Assembly (NCBI RefSeq): GCF_964642095.1
Contig: NZ_OZ209244.1
Coordinates: 2,170,001-2,234,000, forward strand
Direction: 5' to 3'
Origin: Fretibacterium fastidiosum
Lineage (GTDB): Bacteria; Synergistota; Synergistia; Synergistales; Aminobacteriaceae
Length of the DNA: 64,000 nucleotides
Both the position numbers and the translations under genes were made by a program. Positions 16,143 to 25,355 of the stretch are shown here, one piece after another. Position 1 is the first letter of the stretch. Every line of letters starts with the position of its first letter. The notes under the pieces were generated by a model. It had not been told where the DNA came from. It made no database searches and saw only the letters and a list, made by a program, of their open reading frames with translations.

Positions 16143-18218
16143 GTGAGCGCAGTGCGAGGTTCCCCAGAGGGGCTGACGTCCCCCATACGCTACCTCAAGG
16201 GGGTGGGGGCAAGGGTTGCGGAGCTGCTTGCCCGGCTTGGCGTTCACACCGTCGAGGACATCCTCTATTTCTTTCCACGGCGCTACGAGGACCGAAGGGG
16301 CCTCGTGCCGTTCCGCGAACTTCGCATCGGCACGACGGCTTCCGCGGTGGCGGAGGTCCGCGCCGTGTCGTCCTCCGCCAGCCGTTTCGGGGGCCCCGCC
16401 TCCGCAGTCCTGGACGACGGCTCCGCCTCGATTCGGGCCGTTTGGTTCAACCCTCATGCTGCACGATCTCTCAAGCCTGGAATGCAATTGGCCCTCTACG
16501 GGAGGGTGGAGTACTACAACGGCGTGCAGCTCACCAATCCGGAGTTTGAGGTTCTCGAGGCCGGTCAGCCCCCTGAGCTGGTGGGGCACATCGTCCCCGT
16601 CTATCCCACCGCCGCCTTTTTAACGCAGAAGCGCCTGCGCCGCCTGGTGGATACGGCCCTTGAGGAGTACGGCGGCAGCCTTGACGACTTCCTGCCCCGG
16701 AGGATTCGCGAGCGCCACGGGATGAAGGGCCTCACAGCCGCCCTCCAGGAGCTGCACCATCCATCGGATCCGGAGAGCTGGCTGAGGGCGCGCAACCGTC
16801 TGGCCTTTGACGAGCTCTTCCTCCTGCAGACGGGCCTCGCGATGCGGCACGCGGCGGACGCAGCGCTTCCGGAGCGCTCTCTGAGCCTCGCCCCCGGCCA
16901 GAAGTTTCACACGTTCGAACGCTCCCTTCCCTTTTCATTGACCCCCGCCCAGCAGCGGGTGATCGGCGAGATCTTCCGCGACCTGGGAAGCTCGATCCCC
17001 ATGAATCGCCTCCTTCAGGGGGACGTGGGCTCTGGAAAAACTCTGGTCGCGGTGGCTGCGATCCTGGCGGCCGTGGACTCGGGCGCGCAGGCCGTCCTGA
17101 TGGCTCCAACCGAGGTGCTGGCGCAGCAGCACGACATCCGGATCGGGAAGATGCTGGAATCCCTCGGCGTCAAAACAGCCCTCCTGACGGGAACCCTTCA
17201 TGCCCCGGAGCGCCGTGCCCTGCTTCAGGCGCTTGGAGCGGGGGAGGTTCATCTCCTGATTGGGACCCACGCCGTCTTTACGGACGAGGTGAACTTCCTG
17301 AAGCTGGGTTTGACCGTGGTTGACGAACAGCACCGCTTTGGTGTACGGCAGAAGAACGCCCTGATCGCCAAGGGAGTTTCGCCGCACGTCCTGGTGATGA
17401 CCGCCACGCCCATTCCACGGACCCTGGTCCTCTCCGTCTACGGTGACCTTGCCGTCTCCACCCTGGACGAGCTGCCTCCGGGGCGTCAACCCGTCGAGAC
17501 CCTGCACATGAGGACGACGGATGAAGTGGACCTCTTTCGGCTCATCGAAGGTCGAATTCAGGCAGGACAGCAGGTCTACTGGGTGTGCCCGCTGATCGAC
17601 GACGAGGAGGGGCAGGGCCTTGACAGCGTGACGTCCCGCTGCCAACGCCTCACGAGCGCCCTCCCCGGTGCGCGCATCGGCGTGCTGCACGGACGGCTGC
17701 CCATTGAGGAGAAGACGTCGGTCATGCAGGACTTCGTCCAACGAAGGCTCGACCTCCTGGTGGCGACCGTCATCATTGAGGTGGGGCTGGACATCCCCGA
17801 AGCCTCAATGATGGTGATCTCGGACGCCGGACAGTTCGGGCTGGCCCAGCTTCACCAGCTGCGGGGCCGCATCGGGCGGGGAACGGCGAAGGGCCTGTGC
17901 GTCCTCCTCGAAGGGGAAACGACGACGCCGGAGGGCCGTGAACGCATTGAAACCATGCTCTCCACGTCGGACGGCTTTGCCATCGCGGAGGCGGACCTGC
18001 AGCAGCGGGGGCCGGGCGAGGTGTGTGGCGTACACCAGCACGGCGTCACGGACTTTCGGGTGGCGAACCTCTTAAAGGACCAGAAGCTCCTGGAGTTGGC
18101 CAGGCTGGAATCCCGCCAGCTGCTGGCCGCGGACCCGGAACTGACGGGGGAGCCCCTGCTTCGCAGCGAATTGAAAAGGCGGCTGGGCGCGAGCCTGGAT
18201 CTGGCCGGAACGGCGTAG
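16143..18218 (+). CDS. recG: ATP-dependent DNA helicase RecG
   Basis: Branch-migrating helicase that regresses stalled forks and processes Holliday junctions, 691 residues. The N-terminal wedge/OB domain includes PIRYLKGVGARVAELLARLG and FFPRRYEDR. Motif I is LLQGDVGSGKT, motif II VVDEQHRFGV, motif III MTATPIPRTL, and later motifs include IIEVGLDIPEA and QLHQLRGRIGRG. All motifs are intact. The start is GTG at 16143 with a weak GGCAGGTG site. recX follows closely, so the two are likely co-transcribed. Confidence 0.95.
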   Translation: MSAVRGSPEGLTSPIRYLKGVGARVAELLARLGVHTVEDILYFFPRRYEDRRGLVPFRELRIGTTASAVAEVRAVSSSASRFGGPASAVLDDGSASIRAVWFNPHAARSLKPGMQLALYGRVEYYNGVQLTNPEFEVLEAGQPPELVGHIVPVYPTAAFLTQKRLRRLVDTALEEYGGSLDDFLPRRIRERHGMKGLTAALQELHHPSDPESWLRARNRLAFDELFLLQTGLAMRHAADAALPERSLSLAPGQKFHTFERSLPFSLTPAQQRVIGEIFRDLGSSIPMNRLLQGDVGSGKTLVAVAAILAAVDSGAQAVLMAPTEVLAQQHDIRIGKMLESLGVKTALLTGTLHAPERRALLQALGAGEVHLLIGTHAVFTDEVNFLKLGLTVVDEQHRFGVRQKNALIAKGVSPHVLVMTATPIPRTLVLSVYGDLAVSTLDELPPGRQPVETLHMRTTDEVDLFRLIEGRIQAGQQVYWVCPLIDDEEGQGLDSVTSRCQRLTSALPGARIGVLHGRLPIEEKTSVMQDFVQRRLDLLVATVIIEVGLDIPEASMMVISDAGQFGLAQLHQLRGRIGRGTAKGLCVLLEGETTTPEGRERIETMLSTSDGFAIAEADLQQRGPGEVCGVHQHGVTDFRVANLLKDQKLLELARLESRQLLAADPELTGEPLLRSELKRRLGASLDLAGTA

Positions 18219-18245
18219 GGCACCTTGAAGGGAGAGGTCGCAAGG

Positions 18246-18692
18246 ATGAAGATGACAGAGAGCCTGTCCATGGACCAGCAACGGGAACGGTTTTTCAGTT
18301 TCCTGCTGAATCACCCCAACACCGTCGCCGGCGCGCGGGATCGGCTGAGGCGAAAGGGGCTGGACGAGGATGCGGCGGAGGCGCTCGTGAAGGAGGCCCT
18401 GGAGATGGCGCTTCTGGACGACGCCCTGTACGCACAGCTCTTTGCGGAGGGCCACGACTCGTGGGGGAAGAAGCGCATCGCCCTTGAGCTTCGCCGTCGC
18501 GGCGTCTCCGCAGAGGACGCTGAAACGGCGCTCGCAGACGTCGACGAGGGGCCCCGCGCCAAGGCACTTGCCGACTCGTGGGCACGAAGCGGACTGGAGG
18601 AGCGAAAGGTCCTGGCGCGCTTGTACCGCAGGGGGTTCAGCTCCGCCACGGTCGGCGCCCTTTCGCGAGGCGAAAGGGACGTCTCCTGGTGA
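18246..18692 (+). CDS. recX: RecX-family regulatory protein
   Basis: 148 residues made of short three-helix repeats typical of RecX, which binds the RecA filament groove and limits its activity. Visible family features are the first repeat LLNHPNTVAGARDRLRRKGLDE and the GKKRIALELRRRGVS segment. The C-terminal repeat ERKVLARLYRRGFSSATV is also present. The start ATG 18246 has GGAGAGG nine bases upstream; TTG at 18225 is less likely. It is not next to recA here; instead it follows recG. Confidence 0.82.
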   Translation: MKMTESLSMDQQRERFFSFLLNHPNTVAGARDRLRRKGLDEDAAEALVKEALEMALLDDALYAQLFAEGHDSWGKKRIALELRRRGVSAEDAETALADVDEGPRAKALADSWARSGLEERKVLARLYRRGFSSATVGALSRGERDVSW

Positions 18693-18738
18693 TCGTTAAA
18701 ATATTATAGGACATTTATGGACAAGGAGAAGAAGTGAA

Positions 18739-19587
18739 GTGCGCACCGTAGACTTTCACGTACACGTCTATCCGCCCGAGGTCATCCGCGACGCTGAACT
18801 GATCTCGAAGCACGAGCCCTACTTCGACCGGCTGATTCACAGCAAGGTCCACCGTTGGGGGACCATCGACGACCTGCTTGCCCGCATGGAGGAGGAGGGG
18901 GTCGACCGCGCTGTGATCGGAGGGTTTGCCTTCAAGGACCTGGAGCTCTGCAAGCTCTGCAACAACTACGTCCTGAGCGGCATCCGGCGGCACCCGGACA
19001 AGCTGAGCGGCCTCTGCCTCGTACCGCCTCTGACCCGCGGTGCCTCGGAGGAGATTTTGCGTTGCGCGGAGGCCGGTGCGATCGGGGTAGGGGAGCTCTT
19101 TCCCGAGGGACAGAACGTCGATATCTCTGACCAGGAACAGACATGGCGCCTGGCTGGGGTCCTGCACGAAGCGAACCTGTGCGTGCTGTGGCATACGGCC
19201 GAGCCCGTGGGACACGGGTATGCGGGCAAGGGAAGCGTCGGCCCGAAGGAGGCCGCGGCGTTCTGCATTCACCATCCAGAGGTGAAGACGATCTTCGCTC
19301 ACCTTGGGGGCGGGCTGTGGCTCTACGAGCTGATGCCCGAGATGCGGCTCTACCTGTCCAATGCGTGGTACGACCTGGCCGCCCTGCCATGGCTCTACGA
19401 GGGCGCGGTTCTGAAGGCGATCCAAAGCGCAGGCGTCCTCGACAAGTTCCTGTTCGGCACGGACTTTCCCATCCTGCGCTCTCAACGCTACGAGAAGAGC
19501 TTCGCCGCGTCTGGCCTGACCGAGGCGGAGCGGGAGCACCTTCTCCGGTCCAACGCTCTGAGGCTGCTTCAGTCCCTGAAGAAGTAG
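18739..19587 (+). CDS. Amidohydrolase-family metal-dependent hydrolase (COG2159)
   Basis: 282-residue TIM-barrel hydrolase/decarboxylase of the amidohydrolase-2 type. The metal-binding HxH is in VDFHVHVYP, followed by a His in LWHTAEP, another in FAHLGGG, and the final Asp in FGTDFPI. The start is GTG at 18739 with AAGGAG upstream. The short gap before it has a TATTAT-type -10 candidate near 18703. Family members hydrolyse or decarboxylate small aromatic or cyclic acids; the substrate here is unknown. Confidence 0.85.
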   Translation: MRTVDFHVHVYPPEVIRDAELISKHEPYFDRLIHSKVHRWGTIDDLLARMEEEGVDRAVIGGFAFKDLELCKLCNNYVLSGIRRHPDKLSGLCLVPPLTRGASEEILRCAEAGAIGVGELFPEGQNVDISDQEQTWRLAGVLHEANLCVLWHTAEPVGHGYAGKGSVGPKEAAAFCIHHPEVKTIFAHLGGGLWLYELMPEMRLYLSNAWYDLAALPWLYEGAVLKAIQSAGVLDKFLFGTDFPILRSQRYEKSFAASGLTEAEREHLLRSNALRLLQSLKK

Positions 19588-19589
19588 CC

Positions 19590-19618
19590 AAAAAAGGCCT
19601 CCCGATCTTCGAGAGGCC
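19590..19618 (-). terminator. Terminator for the leftward chemoreceptor operon
   Basis: Read leftward, GGCCTC pairs with GAGGCC around an 11-base loop and is followed by TTTTTT (19590-19595). It lies between the convergent ends of the amidohydrolase and chemoreceptor genes and may serve both. The 130-bp gap also has T-rich and A-rich runs but nothing else recognisable. Confidence 0.75.
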
Positions 19619-19718
19619 GCGGGATGAGGTCCTTGAGGGTTGAGGTCCTTTGTTTTTGTTTTTTTAATAATGTCCTATAATGTATCTTATGTTACAAAAA
19701 ATTGAGGAGACCCAGAAC

Positions 19719-20564
19719 TCACAGCCGTATCTTTTTCAGGTTCTGCTGTGCCTGGACGATGGCGGAGATCGTGGAGGCCATGGCGCCGACCTTGTTCGAC
19801 GCTTCGTGCATGGTTTCAATCGCTCCTTCCATCTCGGCGGATGTCCGGTTCAGTTTCTCTCCGGCGTCCTCGATCATCGTCTCCATGGACTCCATCGTCG
19901 TCTTGTTGTTGGAGAGGCAGTCCGAGAACGAGGACAACGTCCGCTGAATGGTCTCGAACAGCTCATTGATGCTGCGCATGTTTTCCATCGTTCCCTGGAC
20001 AGCCCCGGATATCTCGCTGACCTTGGCGTCGATGGACTCGGACGCCGTCCTGGTCTCTGCGGCCAGCTCCTGAACGTTATGGGCCACGACCGCAAATCCC
20101 CGGCCGTGCTCCCCTGCCCGGGCCGCTTCGATGGAGGCGTTGAGAGCCAGAAGGTGCGTCTGCCTCGCGATGCGCTGAATGTTGTGGGAGATCTTGCCGA
20201 TCTCGAGGAACAGTTCCAGGGTCTTGATGGTCGCGTTCAGCGTGTTGGAAACGGTCTCGCTCATGCCCTCCAGGCTGGTGCCCGACTTCGCCATCTCCTC
20301 CATCAGGTTCGCATTGATCGTGTTGATGGCCTCGACGCCCTGTTTCGCATCCCGGCTCCCGGACGCGAAGTCCTCTCTCAAAGCCTGCAAAACGCCATAG
20401 AGGCTGGTAAACTGGTTCGAGGTGTCCTGAACCCGTTCCTCCACCTTGCGGACCCGTGAAACGAGCACCTCGTCCAGCTGGGACATGAAGGAGTCCATCT
20501 GGACGCCCGCGAAATACGCCCCCGAGAGAACGTGGATCAGTTCCAGGCTCTTTTGTTCCGTCAT
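19719..20564 (-). CDS. Soluble methyl-accepting chemotaxis-type signal protein
   Basis: 281 residues without a membrane segment. The last ~200 residues are a chemoreceptor signalling helix hairpin; the highly conserved tip reads RQTHLLALNASIEAARAGEH followed by GRGFAVVAHNVQELA. The N-terminal ~60 residues (MTEQKSLELIHVLSG...) are helical and show no PAS, globin or other sensor motif, so sensing must come from a partner. It lies 18 bp after a flavodiiron-like diiron protein gene on the same strand. That arrangement matches the oxygen-sensing ODP-receptor pair described in Treponema. No other che genes are in the window. Confidence 0.88.
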   Translation of the reverse strand: MTEQKSLELIHVLSGAYFAGVQMDSFMSQLDEVLVSRVRKVEERVQDTSNQFTSLYGVLQALREDFASGSRDAKQGVEAINTINANLMEEMAKSGTSLEGMSETVSNTLNATIKTLELFLEIGKISHNIQRIARQTHLLALNASIEAARAGEHGRGFAVVAHNVQELAAETRTASESIDAKVSEISGAVQGTMENMRSINELFETIQRTLSSFSDCLSNNKTTMESMETMIEDAGEKLNRTSAEMEGAIETMHEASNKVGAMASTISAIVQAQQNLKKIRL

Positions 20565-20582
20565 GGAAGGCCTCCTTTCACC

Positions 20583-21356
20583 TCAGCGTCCGTAAATCTG
20601 GTCGATGATGTCCGTCCCGCACCGAAGTCCTTCGAACCAGGAGAGGAATTTTTTGACGTTCTCCCGGCCCTGGATTACGGCTCCGTGCTGGGGAGCGATC
20701 GTTTCGACGTCCAGGGTGGACACGCGACGCACCCAGCTGCGGCACGCCGCGTTGGAGGCCATGTAGCGCTTGTGGAAGCCCTCCATGAGCGGCAGGTGGG
20801 CCTCGAAGTCCGTCACGATGGGATAGCGTTTCCCCTCGGGGAAGAGCGCCGCGCCGATATCCCCCGTAAAGAGTATCTTTGAAAGCGAGTCGTAAAGCGA
20901 AAAACACCCCGTGGAATGGAGAAAATGCGAGGGGACCATCACCAGCCGCGCCCCTCCCGACAGGGTCAGGGACTTTCCTCCATCGGGAATGGAGACGATG
21001 CGCCGCCCGTCGTATATCCCGAAGTGCGGAAGGAAGCGCACCCACAGCTCCGAGATGTGCACCATGGCCCTCTCCGCCATGGAGAGCCACAAGGTGATGC
21101 CCGATGAGACGTCGGGGTCCTGATGGGAATAAAAGATGTGGCTGATGGCCTTGAGGTCCACGAGTTCGGCGACGTTCGCCAGAACCCGGGGAAACACATG
21201 AGCTCCGCCCGGATCGAGAAGCACGATTTCCCTTCCGGAGGTTATGACGTACTGGTTGGTCTGGACGGCCATGCCGTCCTCCTTCTCCTCCCAACCCAGC
21301 ATGATGAAGCGGTGATCCTTTTGCTCGAAAAGAGGGAACGACTCCAGCTGCTGCAT
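20583..21356 (-). CDS. Flavodiiron-like metallo-beta-lactamase protein, ODP-type oxygen sensor candidate
   Basis: 257 residues, the MBL half of a flavodiiron protein with no flavodoxin domain. The diiron ligands line up well with flavodiiron numbering: H78, D80 (normally Glu), D82, H147, D166 and H224. The usual His after the Asp is replaced by V83 (HQDPDV instead of HxExDH). Such proteins are known from Treponema denticola as ODP, a diiron oxygen sensor feeding a cytoplasmic chemoreceptor. The gene directly precedes a soluble chemoreceptor gene. Sensing, rather than oxygen reduction, is inferred from the missing flavodoxin domain and the partner. The start is ATG 21356. Confidence 0.82.
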   Translation of the reverse strand: MQQLESFPLFEQKDHRFIMLGWEEKEDGMAVQTNQYVITSGREIVLLDPGGAHVFPRVLANVAELVDLKAISHIFYSHQDPDVSSGITLWLSMAERAMVHISELWVRFLPHFGIYDGRRIVSIPDGGKSLTLSGGARLVMVPSHFLHSTGCFSLYDSLSKILFTGDIGAALFPEGKRYPIVTDFEAHLPLMEGFHKRYMASNAACRSWVRRVSTLDVETIAPQHGAVIQGRENVKKFLSWFEGLRCGTDIIDQIYGR

Positions 21357-21433
21357 TTTAATCTGCCTCCATCCTCGGCACAGCCATTACTTGATGCGGC
21401 CTTCCCCTGCCCCTGCCTCCGATCGGGTATCGG

Positions 21434-22516
21434 TCAGTCCAGGAAGAGCTCGGAGATAATGTCGCGAACCTTCTCCAGTTTATGGACTTTCGTCACGTTG
21501 CTGCCGCAGAAGAAGAGCCCGTTTTCCCAATCGCCGTTGAAGGCGTCCACCAAAGCCGCCGCGATGCAGAAGGTCTCCCGCGTCTTGCGGTAGCGGCAGT
21601 GTGTCAGACAGTTGGCCATGCAGGGCTTGCTCTCCACGTGTCCTTCAAGGTAGCCGGCCACGAACGGGTTTTTGATGGCGCGCCCCGGAAGCCCCGCGGG
21701 GCTGTGGATCAGGACGACGTCGTCGGCCGTCGCGTCAATGTAGGCCTGTTTGAACCTTGGCGAGGCGTCCCCCTCCTCGGTGCAGGCGAAGCGCGTCCCC
21801 ATCTGGACGCCCTTCGCCCCCAGCGCGAAGACCCGCTCCAGGTCAGAGCGGTCCCAGATGCCGCCGGCAGCGATGACGGGAACGTCGGAGCGCATCTCCT
21901 CCGCGACGTACTTGACCACCTCCGGCACGGCGACCCCAAGGGAAAGCACTGGGTCGTAGACCTGCTCCATGGTCGTGGCGCCGAGGTGCCCCCCCGCCGT
22001 GGCGGGCTCTTCCACGACGAAGGCGTCTGGGGTCCTGCCGTACTTCTTCTCCCAGTGCCGCACGATCAGGCTTGCGGCCTTGGCGGAACTGACGATGGGG
22101 ACGAGGGCAACGTCCGGAAAATCCTTCGTGTAATCCGGCAGGCGGAGGGGCAGGCCTGCGCCGGAGATGATGATGTTCGCCCCTCCTTCGGCCGCTGCGC
22201 GCACCTGCGTGTCGTAGTCGGTCAGAGCGACCATGCAGTTTACCGCCAGCACGCCGTCCGCGCCCGCCAGCTCTCTAGCCCTGGCCAGCGTCTCCTTGAT
22301 GACGATCGCGTTCGCCTCAAAGTAATTGTGTTTTGCGACGCTGAAAAGGGGGGAGTTGTGGCACAGCCCGACGCTTGCGATCGTGCCCACGGCACCACAC
22401 TTTGCAACGCTGCCCGCAAGGCCCGCGCCGGAGATGCCAACGCCCATCCCGCCCTGAATGAGCGGGTAGCGCGGTCGATACTTTCCTATTTTCAAAACGG
22501 GCACATCGGTATGCAC
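21434..22516 (-). CDS. FMN-dependent nitronate monooxygenase/enoyl-reductase-like oxidoreductase
   Basis: 360-residue TIM-barrel flavoprotein of the NMO/FabK superfamily. It has the N-terminal PLIQGGMGVGISGAGLAG, the VEEPATAGGHLG segment with the catalytic-site His, and the FMN-phosphate loops VIAAGGIWDRSDLERVFALG and GVQMGTRF. A Cys-rich C-terminal part (CMANCLTHCRYRK) is typical of a clostridial-type subgroup. The start is set at GTG 22516 with GAGGAG upstream; the frame is open to 22588 without a ribosome site. The substrate is uncertain: nitronates, or enoyl-ACP if it acts as FabK. Confidence 0.82.
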   Translation of the reverse strand: MHTDVPVLKIGKYRPRYPLIQGGMGVGISGAGLAGSVAKCGAVGTIASVGLCHNSPLFSVAKHNYFEANAIVIKETLARARELAGADGVLAVNCMVALTDYDTQVRAAAEGGANIIISGAGLPLRLPDYTKDFPDVALVPIVSSAKAASLIVRHWEKKYGRTPDAFVVEEPATAGGHLGATTMEQVYDPVLSLGVAVPEVVKYVAEEMRSDVPVIAAGGIWDRSDLERVFALGAKGVQMGTRFACTEEGDASPRFKQAYIDATADDVVLIHSPAGLPGRAIKNPFVAGYLEGHVESKPCMANCLTHCRYRKTRETFCIAAALVDAFNGDWENGLFFCGSNVTKVHKLEKVRDIISELFLD

Positions 22517-22625
22517 CTGAAAAAACACTCCTCTGCGAATAAAGTACGAGATACCTGGCCGCCAAGGCGCCCGATCAGTATAGCACAAAGCCCTCGCCGA
22601 TCCGGTCGCCGTACGGACGATTCCG

Positions 22626-25211
22626 TCATTTGCATGGGCTGTAGCCGCAGCTGAAGCAATAGGCGCAGCCGGAGATCATCTCCATGGGTGCTCCGCACTC
22701 GGGGCAGACCGCCCCCCCCTCGCGGGACGCCCGGCCACCCGTTGCGGGCTCGCTCCGCTCGATCAGCTTCTCCAGAAGCAGCGCGATGGCGTCCGGGATG
22801 GACCGGGCCACGTGTTCCTCGTCGAAGCCGAACATCCAATACTCCTTTCCAGACAGCCCCCTCAAGGTGTCGATGAAGTCCTCAAGGCGGCATCCGGATC
22901 GCAGGCCGATCGAGATGACGCGTGAAAGCGCTTCCGTCATGGCCTTCAGCTCGGACCCACTCTTGCCCACGTTGATGAAGATCTCAAAGGGCGCGCTGCC
23001 GTCGAAGTTCAACGTGATGTAAATGCTGCCCCACGGCGTGCTCTCCTTGATCGTCTTGCCGAAGACAACCAGGCCCGGACGCTCCTTCACCTTTTGGGGA
23101 GGCGCGCCGTCCTCCGCCGTCTTGATCTCGATGGGCTGATAGGAGCGGGAGCCGTCGCGGTAGATGGTGATCCCCTTGCAGCCCATGGCGTAGCAGTCCC
23201 GATAGACGCGCCTCACGTCCTCCACCTGGGCCGCGTTGGGCAGGTTCACCGTCTTGCTGATGCCGCTGTCGACGACGTGAGCAAAGATGCCCGTGACGTT
23301 CACGTGCTGCTGTGTGGAGATGTCGTAGGCCGTGACAAAGGCCGGGTTGGACAGCTTCCCCGTCGATCGATACTCCTCGCGCTGCTCGGCCGTCAGGAGT
23401 TTGTGCCAGAAGTCGCGGTCCTCGGTGCCCGATCCATCGACCTTTGCGATGCGGCGATTCCACGACCAGGCGAAGTTGGGCTCGATCCCGGAGCTCGCGT
23501 CCAGGATCATGGAGATCGACCCCGTCGGCGCGATGGAGAGGCGGCGGCTATTGCGCATCTCGCCACGGACCAGCCCCTTCAGGACGGCCTTGACGTCGTC
23601 GAAGGAGAGGGGCTCGATGGGGTTCAGCAGTTCCTCAAGCGTGTTGATCAACGTCAGGGGGACGAGGTCTGAGCCGCGCATGTGTGAGAGGAGCTCGCGG
23701 TACTCGTCCCTGGAGAGGCGCTCGAACCACGCATCGCTGAAGAGCGTGCCGTCGCCGAAGAGCCGCCCCTCCCCTTCGATCTCCTCACGAAAGGCGTCGA
23801 ACAGGTCCTTCACCAGGCCCCGTTCCGGGAAGGGGTCCTTGCCGACGTCGGAGACCATCTGGACGGTGGCGGTCAGGGCGGAGCGCGCCAGAACGCCGCT
23901 CAGGTTCCGACAGTAGTCGTCGAACTCCCTTCCGCCGTAGACGATCCCCTGCAGGATCGAGGCGTCGGCCAGCCCCATGATGCCCAGGCCCACCGGGCGG
24001 ATCTTTCGGGTCCTCTCCCCTATCCTCGGCAGCGGATAGCTGCAGGCGTCGATGACGAGGTCCAGGTAGTACATGGACCGGAACACCTGATCCGCGAAGG
24101 CGCGCCAGTCGAATTCGCCGTCCTGGACGAAGGGCTCCACGTTGATGGACCCCAGGTTGCAGCTGGTGTAGTTCGGCAGCGGCTGCTCCCCGCAGGGGTT
24201 CGTGGACTCGATCTCCCAGTCCGGGTCCATCTTCAGCAGGTTGTCCTGACGCGCCCGGTCGATGAAGAAGACGCCGGGATCCCCCCGCTTCCAGGCGCTC
24301 TCGGAGATGTGGTCCATCAGCTCGCGCGCACGAACGGTCCTGACGACGCTGCCGTCCGTGCGGGAGTGCAGGTCAAAGGTCCCGTCCTCCTCGGCGGCGC
24401 GCATCAGCTTGTCGGAGATCGCTACGGAGATGTTGAAGTAGGAGAGCTTGCCGTCCTCCGTCTTGCAGTCCACGAACTGATAGATGTCGGGGTGATCGTC
24501 AAAGAGCATTCCCATCAGGGCCGCGCGGCGCTTTCCGCCCTGGACGACGACGGCTCCCATGGTGTTCCAGGTCTCCATAAAGGAGACGGGTCCGGAGGCC
24601 TGTCCGCCGGTCCCGGAGCCGATAACGGCGCCATGCTCCCTGAGGTGGCCGAAGTTGCTGCCGACGCCACCGCCGAACTTGCTGATGACGCTGGCGTCCT
24701 TGACGGACTCAAAGATGCCCTCGATGCTGTCCGGGATGTTGATGACAAAACAGGCGAACAGCTGTTGGTTCCTGGTCCGGGCCTTGAACAGGCGGTCGTA
24801 GTCCTCAAAAGACATCTGATCCGCCGGTTTGTAGACGAGCTCAGCGAATTCGGGCTTTACGGTCAGGCCGGCGGCCGAGCTGAAAAGGCAGGGGGAGTTG
24901 AAGAGGAACCTGCGCGACAGGATGTCGTTTGCGATGTTCTTCTCAAGCGTCCTGAGCCATTCCAGGGATTCCGGAGCCGCGGCGTCCAGGTATTGCGTCT
25001 CCGCGCTTGCGATGGTCCGCGAGATGCGGCGCGCAAACTCCTCGAAGCTGGCCTCTTTGCGGAGCCCCTTCGCCAACGCGTCGTAGCGCTCGACGAAATA
25101 GCGTTGAGCCAAGAGCCACATGGCGTTCTCGGAGAGGCGGGGCACGGAGGGCGTCTCCAGACACTCCGCGGCGATGCGGCCGTCAAAATGCTCCTTGATG
25201 AACTGCTCCAA
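22626..25211 (-). CDS. nrdJ: Adenosylcobalamin-dependent (class II) ribonucleotide reductase
   Basis: About 861 residues, the normal size for the long NrdJ form. It reduces ribonucleotides to deoxyribonucleotides with a B12-derived radical, with no oxygen requirement. Visible segments are FNSPCLFSSA (first active-site Cys), a glycine-rich FGGGVGSNFG, STNPCGEQPLPNYTSCNLGSIN (the NxCxE motif), and RLSIAPTGSIS. At the C-terminus is a zinc-ribbon-like CPECGAPM...CAYCFSCGYSPC carrying the reducing cysteines. The start used is TTG 25211 with GGGGAG seven bases upstream; TTG 25232 is an alternative. Confidence 0.94.
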   Translation of the reverse strand: MEQFIKEHFDGRIAAECLETPSVPRLSENAMWLLAQRYFVERYDALAKGLRKEASFEEFARRISRTIASAETQYLDAAAPESLEWLRTLEKNIANDILSRRFLFNSPCLFSSAAGLTVKPEFAELVYKPADQMSFEDYDRLFKARTRNQQLFACFVINIPDSIEGIFESVKDASVISKFGGGVGSNFGHLREHGAVIGSGTGGQASGPVSFMETWNTMGAVVVQGGKRRAALMGMLFDDHPDIYQFVDCKTEDGKLSYFNISVAISDKLMRAAEEDGTFDLHSRTDGSVVRTVRARELMDHISESAWKRGDPGVFFIDRARQDNLLKMDPDWEIESTNPCGEQPLPNYTSCNLGSINVEPFVQDGEFDWRAFADQVFRSMYYLDLVIDACSYPLPRIGERTRKIRPVGLGIMGLADASILQGIVYGGREFDDYCRNLSGVLARSALTATVQMVSDVGKDPFPERGLVKDLFDAFREEIEGEGRLFGDGTLFSDAWFERLSRDEYRELLSHMRGSDLVPLTLINTLEELLNPIEPLSFDDVKAVLKGLVRGEMRNSRRLSIAPTGSISMILDASSGIEPNFAWSWNRRIAKVDGSGTEDRDFWHKLLTAEQREEYRSTGKLSNPAFVTAYDISTQQHVNVTGIFAHVVDSGISKTVNLPNAAQVEDVRRVYRDCYAMGCKGITIYRDGSRSYQPIEIKTAEDGAPPQKVKERPGLVVFGKTIKESTPWGSIYITLNFDGSAPFEIFINVGKSGSELKAMTEALSRVISIGLRSGCRLEDFIDTLRGLSGKEYWMFGFDEEHVARSIPDAIALLLEKLIERSEPATGGRASREGGAVCPECGAPMEMISGCAYCFSCGYSPCK

Positions 25212-25276
25212 AACACAACTCCCCTTCTTCAACCAAAGGACATGGCCCCGGCTTTTAGAGACCTTCGGGCCTTCGT

Positions 25277-25317
25277 CAAAACGGCATCCCCCGATCAGGG
25301 GGACCGGAGGATGCCGT
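25277..25317 (-). terminator. Terminator after the 25356-27326 gene
   Basis: Read leftward, a nine-base-pair stem ACGGCATCC / GGATGCCGT (25309-25317 and 25281-25289) encloses further pairing (CCCCC/GGGGG). It is followed by TTTTGACG. It separates the secreted-protein gene from nrdJ. Confidence 0.75.
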
Positions 25318-25355
25318 CGTGCGTATCCGAGTCTGTTTCGTCAATCGGGGCCGAT

